The position numbers and the translations under genes were made by a program. From assembly GCA_004297635.1 (NCBI GenBank), contig SCUQ01000539.1, positions 1-11,875 on the forward strand: a stretch of 11,875 bases of DNA, read 5' to 3'. The stretch comes from Rhizorhabdus sp. (GTDB lineage: Bacteria; Pseudomonadota; Alphaproteobacteria; Sphingomonadales; Sphingomonadaceae). Shown in pieces: positions 8,602 through 11,875 of the stretch. The notes below the pieces were generated by a model. The model did not search any database. It was not told the origin of the DNA and worked only from the letters and a program-made list of their open reading frames with translations. How positions within the stretch are numbered: the first letter of the stretch is position 1; each line of letters starts with the position of its first letter.

Positions 8602-11033
8602 TAGAGGCTGAACACAGCCGAACGGGCATCGCCGGGAGTAGCCCAGCCATTGTTGCGGATGCCGGTGAAGTAACGCTTGTTGGTGACGTTCTGGACGTTC
8701 AACTGCGCGGTGAGGCCGGTCATCACCTCATAGGAGGCGAACAGGCGGTGGGTGAGCCAGCTCTTCGAGCGGAACACCGGGGTCAGCGTGCTCACCACCG
8801 GTATCGCGGTGCCCGATGCCAGCGCGCTGTTGTTCAGCGCGAAGCTCCCCGTGTAGGTCAGGCCATAGCCGATCTGCAGGTTGAACGGCAGCATATAGGT
8901 GGTGAACAGGCTGCCGGCATGGCGCGGCGTGTTGGTCAGGCGCTGGCCCGCCTGCGGATCGGGGATCGCCGCCGAATTGCCGCAGGGGTTGGGGGTGGCG
9001 CCACCGGCGCGCGGCCCTGGATTGGCGCGGCAGAAGTTCGAGACGCTCTGGATCACCTTGCTCTTCAGATAGGTGTAGTTGGCGAAGACGGACCATGAGT
9101 CGGTGATGTTGCCGCTGGCACCCAGCGCCAGGCCGTCGACCCGCGAGCGGCCGTCATTGACCTGCAGGGTGGTGACGATCGGATCGTTGGTCGCGACGCG
9201 ATAATTGGTCCGCTCGTTGCGGAAGATCGCGCCGGTCAGCTGCAGGCGGCGCTCGAACAGGTCGGCCTTGGCGCCGATTTCATAGTTCACCGCCTTTTCG
9301 GGGCTGACGTCGCACGGATTGTTCGCACCGGCCGGGTTGCCCGCGATCAAGGCGCCGCAGCCGAGGCGCACGGTGGCCGAGGTCGGCGTGCGGGCATTGC
9401 CATAGGCGGCATAGAGGCTGATCGTCTCGACTGGCTTGAAGTTCAGGCCGACGCGATAGGAGAACAGCTTTTCGTCGCTGTGCTGGTCGAGGCCGCGGGT
9501 ATAGGCGCCCAAGGTCGGGCCGACGACGGTGGAGAAGGTGTCGGCGCGGAAGGTGGCCTTGGCGTGTTCGTAGCGTAGGCCCGCATTGAACTCGAGCTGC
9601 GGGGTGATCGTCACCGTGTCGAACAGATAGCCGGCGATGTTGCTGCTATCGCCCTCGGAATGGCCTGCCTGGATGAAATTGAGCGCACCCGTGTAGATCG
9701 TGTTCGGCGCGGTCAGGCTGATCAACGGCTGGGCAACGGTTGCGCCCGTCGCGGTGCGCAGCACATTGCCGTTCACCAGATCATAATCTTCCTTGGTCAG
9801 CGCCAGGCCGACGACCAGCGTATGCTCCATGCCGGCGGTGTCGAACACGGCGCGGAAATCGGTCTGATTATAAAGGAGCTGGTTTTCCTGGTTGCGGATA
9901 TTGCCGCGCGGGCCGCTGGGACTGTAGGTGTCGACCGGCTGGCCGGCAGCGCAGGCCAGCGGCGTGGTGGCGATGTTGGTCGCCGGAAGCGGCTGGAAGC
10001 CGTTGGCCAGACAGAAGGCACCCTGCGGCGCGCTGGTCGACGAATCCTGCTTCACGCGCTGCCAGCGGATCAGGTTGCGCACCGACACCGTGTCGCTGAA
10101 CGCATGGGCGAAGCGCATCGTCAGCTGGTCGACCGTGATGTCCTGGTCATCGAGATTTGCGATGCCGTAATAGTTACGATCCTTGGGGTCGTAGCCCGGC
10201 AGCGGCCCGCCGTTCACGGCGTTGCGGAAATAGGGGACGCCATAGACCGGAACGTTGCTGTCTTCCTGATGGAGATACTGGAAGGTCAGGCTGGTGGGGC
10301 CGTCGATGCCGATCGCCGCCGATGGCGCGATGCCCCAGCGCTTGTTGCGCTCGACGTCGCGGCCGGGGACGCGGTTCTTGTGGCCGACGGCGTTCAACCG
10401 AACGGCGATCAGATCGCTGACGCGGACATTGCTGTCGATCGTCCCGCGATAATAATCGGCGGTGCCGATGCCGCCCTGAACGATCGTCAGATCGTCGGCC
10501 TGGGGGGTCTTGGTGACGAGGTTGATCGTGCCGCCCACCGAACCGGAGCCGTTGAAGACACTGTTGGCGCCGTTGTAGACTTCGATCTGCTGAAGGTTGA
10601 AGGTTTCGCTGCGGCTATATTGCGCGCTGTCGCGGACGCCGTCCTGGGTGATGTCGTTATTAGCCGAATAACCGCGCAAATTGATGCTGTCGCCATAACC
10701 GCCGCCGCCTTCGCCGGCGCCGAAGGTGATGCCGGGAATGGTCTGCAGCGCGTCGCGCAAGGTCAGCAGGTTCTGCTTGCGAAGGACCTGATCGCCGATC
10801 ACCGTTATGGTCTGCGGGGTATCGAGCAGTGGCCGGGTCGCTTTCGGGCTTTCGACTCGCTCGACCTTGGGCGTGCTCTCATCGATGGCGGTCGAGGTGA
10901 CGGTCATGCCGCCAAGCTGCTTCTCGCCGTCGGTGCCGCTCGCGGTCTGCGCGGCTGCTGGCGCCGTGGCGATGAAGCCGATGCAGGCAAGCGCCAGAAA
11001 GCTGCTGCCCGTCATATCCCGATTGTTCATCAT
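8589..11033 (-). CDS. TonB-dependent siderophore receptor, Fiu-like catecholate type
   Basis: This outer-membrane 22-strand barrel imports ferric siderophore with energy from TonB-ExbBD. From ATG 11033 it has 814 residues. Seen: a signal peptide ending near residue 28 (LALACIGFIATAPAAAQ), a TonB-box-like MTVTST, and the plug domain from about residue 65 with DTPQTITVI, LRDALQTIPGITFGAGEGG, INLRGYS, DGVRDSAQYSR and GGTINLVTK. The barrel ends [14 protein letters not shown] with the C-terminal Phe needed for outer-membrane assembly. The GAGEGG stretch and the plug resemble E. coli Fiu, which takes up iron with monomeric catechols; the true ligand is inferred only. An upstream ATG at 11063 is less likely because AGGGAAAGGG lies just before 11033; ATG 11030 is equally possible. 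Fur control is suggested by the operator upstream. No Fe(II)/2-oxoglutarate hydroxylase partner (YbiX/PiuC) follows it. Confidence 0.93.
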   Translation of the reverse strand: MMNNRDMTGSSFLALACIGFIATAPAAAQTASGTDGEKQLGGMTVTSTAIDESTPKVERVESPKATRPLLDTPQTITVIGDQVLRKQNLLTLRDALQTIPGITFGAGEGGGGYGDSINLRGYSANNDITQDGVRDSAQYSRSETFNLQQIEVYNGANSVFNGSGSVGGTINLVTKTPQADDLTIVQGGIGTADYYRGTIDSNVRVSDLIAVRLNAVGHKNRVPGRDVERNKRWGIAPSAAIGIDGPTSLTFQYLHQEDSNVPVYGVPYFRNAVNGGPLPGYDPKDRNYYGIANLDDQDITVDQLTMRFAHAFSDTVSVRNLIRWQRVKQDSSTSAPQGAFCLANGFQPLPATNIATTPLACAAGQPVDTYSPSGPRGNIRNQENQLLYNQTDFRAVFDTAGMEHTLVVGLALTKEDYDLVNGNVLRTATGATVAQPLISLTAPNTIYTGALNFIQAGHSEGDSSNIAGYLFDTVTITPQLEFNAGLRYEHAKATFRADTFSTVVGPTLGAYTRGLDQHSDEKLFSYRVGLNFKPVETISLYAAYGNARTPTSATVRLGCGALIAGNPAGANNPCDVSPEKAVNYEIGAKADLFERRLQLTGAIFRNERTNYRVATNDPIVTTLQVNDGRSRVDGLALGASGNITDSWSVFANYTYLKSKVIQSVSNFCRANPGPRAGGATPNPCGNSAAIPDPQAGQRLTNTPRHAGSLFTTYMLPFNLQIGYGLTYTGSFALNNSALASGTAIPVVSTLTPVFRSKSWLTHRLFASYEVMTGLTAQLNVQNVTNKRYFTGIRNNGWATPGDARSAVFSLYYSF

Positions 11034-11068
11034 ATCCCTTTCCCTGTCGATATGACGCGGCAACTATC

Positions 11069-11117
11069 GCTATTGAAAATGATTCGCAAATTTATTTTGC
11101 GAAGAGTTCGCAATAGC
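11069..11117. repeat. Extended imperfect palindrome with three overlapping dyads around the Fur box
   Basis: GCTATTG (11069-11075) and CAATAGC (11111-11117) are inverted copies centred on 11093. The same centre holds a perfect 8-bp dyad, TTCGCAAA (11083-11090) and TTTGCGAA (11096-11103). In all, 17 of the 22 outermost pairs match. A further dyad, TGCGAA-GAG-TTCGCA (11098-11112), shares the middle arm. With the Fur 7-1-7 site the dyad centres are 11081, 11093 and 11105, spaced exactly 12 bases apart. This fits cooperative binding of several regulator dimers, or mutually exclusive hairpins if it is transcribed. Confidence 0.6.
11072..11090 (-). promoter_or_regulatory. Fur box upstream of the siderophore receptor
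   Basis: On the minus strand the site reads TTTGCGAATCATTTTCAAT. Its core fits the 7-1-7 Fur inverted repeat (TGAAAAT-G-ATTCGCA on the plus strand, 11074-11088) with 5 of 7 paired positions. It is centred about 48 bases before the receptor start codon, where an iron-responsive repressor would act. It also contains a GANTC methylation site (11081-11085). Confidence 0.75.
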
Positions 11118-11187
11118 AATGCGCGATCAGCGAGGTCAGAGGCTGCTGTGCTGCAGGAGAGCCGGCCGGTTCGCCGCCTTCGGCTGG

Positions 11188-11875
11188 CTAGGATATGGTT
11201 TGGACCCGTTCGGGTGCCAGGATCGCATCGATTTTCTGGCCCAGATCGTCAAGCGAGAACGGTTTGGTGATCATCGCCATGTTTGCGCCGAGGAAACCGG
11301 AACGGATCGCCGCGTTTTCGGCATAACCTGTGACGAACAGGATCGGCAGGTCGGGCCGGTGAAGGCGCGCGGTGTCGGCAAGCTGGCGTCCGTTCATGCC
11401 GGGCAGCCCGACGTCTGAAATCATCAGGTCGATGATCATGTCCGATTCGAGGATGGGAATCGCGGCTTGCCCGTCGCACGCCTCGATCGCGGCGTAACCG
11501 ACCTCTTCGAGCACGTCGCGGATGAGCAGCCGCACGGCGGGGTCGTCCTCCACCACCAGAACCCGCTGGCCGGCGCCCTGCGGCGCGGTCGGAAGGGACT
11601 GAGACGTCACGATATCGGCTCGTGCGGCGGCCGGCAGGTAGATGCAGACCGCCGTTCCCTTGCCAGGCGTGCTGTCCACCGTGACATGACCGCCATTCTG
11701 TTGCGCAAAGCCATAAACCATCGACAGGCCGAGGCCCGTGCCCTGGCCCAGCGGCTTGGTCGTGAAGAAGGGCTCGAACACCTTGTCGAGCAATTCGGGC
11801 GCCATGCCGACGCCGTTGTCGCCGACGGTAACGACGACATAATGTCCCGGCTCCGCATCCGGCATGTTGGCGGCA
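11188..11875 (-). CDS. Hybrid histidine kinase, C-terminal HATPase and receiver domains (runs off the right edge)
   Basis: The visible 229 residues are the end of a longer protein, since the frame stays open to the window edge. The first ATG-start option at 11865 would begin in the middle of the ATPase domain. HATPase_c motifs: DNGVGM (G1), FEPFFTTK (F box), [14 protein letters not shown] (G2), then [14 protein letters not shown]. After a short linker comes a receiver domain: acidic pair in VVEDDPA, phosphoacceptor Asp in [11 protein letters not shown] (position 151 counted from the Met at 11865), Thr179 in FVTGYA and Lys201 in ITKPFS. All residues needed for phosphotransfer in the receiver are present. 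The sensor and the phosphoacceptor His lie outside the window. It is upstream of the receptor in the same direction with a 154-base gap that carries the Fur-type operator, so co-transcription is unlikely. Confidence 0.9.
   Translation of the reverse strand, partial: AANMPDAEPGHYVVVTVGDNGVGMAPELLDKVFEPFFTTKPLGQGTGLGLSMVYGFAQQNGGHVTVDSTPGKGTAVCIYLPAAARADIVTSQSLPTAPQGAGQRVLVVEDDPAVRLLIRDVLEEVGYAAIEACDGQAAIPILESDMIIDLMISDVGLPGMNGRQLADTARLHRPDLPILFVTGYAENAAIRSGFLGANMAMITKPFSLDDLGQKIDAILAPERVQTIS

Noticed and set aside
11138..11187. Terminator after the histidine kinase
   Set aside because: Only a 5-bp AGCCG/CGGCT stem with a 16-base loop is present and there is no T-run, too weak to call.
9660..11270. 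536-residue ORF on the plus strand
   Set aside because: It is antisense to the siderophore receptor, whose signal peptide, plug and barrel end are clear on the other strand.

Overview
The window is high-GC DNA that looks like the chromosome of a sphingomonad alphaproteobacterium (Sphingomonas or a close relative). The evidence is the gene order trpC-moaC-moeA-lexA followed by convergent comEC and divergent gltX with gltA behind it, a lexA promoter carrying an alphaproteobacterial SOS box (GTTC-N7-GTTC), and the character of the proteins. No tRNA, rRNA, CRISPR array, insertion sequence or phage gene was seen.

Layout. 1-795 (minus): N-terminal 265 residues of citrate synthase, gltA, running off the left edge. 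859-2322 (minus): gltX, glutamyl-tRNA synthetase. 2449-4545 (plus): comEC, the DNA-uptake channel, split by a single in-frame TAA at codon 315 where a tyrosine codon is expected; the frame is otherwise open. 4545-4751 (plus): the first ~50 residues of a GNAT acetyltransferase, cut short. 7950 down to 4770 (minus): trpC, moaC and moeA, coupled by 4-nt and 1-nt overlaps, then lexA with its own promoter between moeA and lexA. 8149-8601 (plus): a VOC/glyoxalase-fold protein. 8589-11033 (minus): a Fiu-like TonB-dependent catecholate siderophore receptor, preceded by a Fur-type operator inside a dense set of overlapping dyads. 11188-11875 (minus): C-terminal part of a hybrid histidine kinase (HATPase plus receiver), running off the right edge.

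How the genes fit together. Most of the window is housekeeping: the TCA cycle (gltA), Glu-tRNA charging (gltX), tryptophan synthesis (trpC), molybdenum cofactor synthesis (moaC, moeA) and the SOS repressor (lexA). The right third is accessory: iron-responsive siderophore uptake next to a signalling protein and a small VOC protein.

The points most worth a second look are the nonsense codon in comEC, the operator array upstream of the siderophore receptor, the SOS-controlled lexA promoter whose -35 box contains the moeA stop codon, and the terminator-like hairpin inside the VOC 3' coding end. I do not see an undescribed multi-gene system here.
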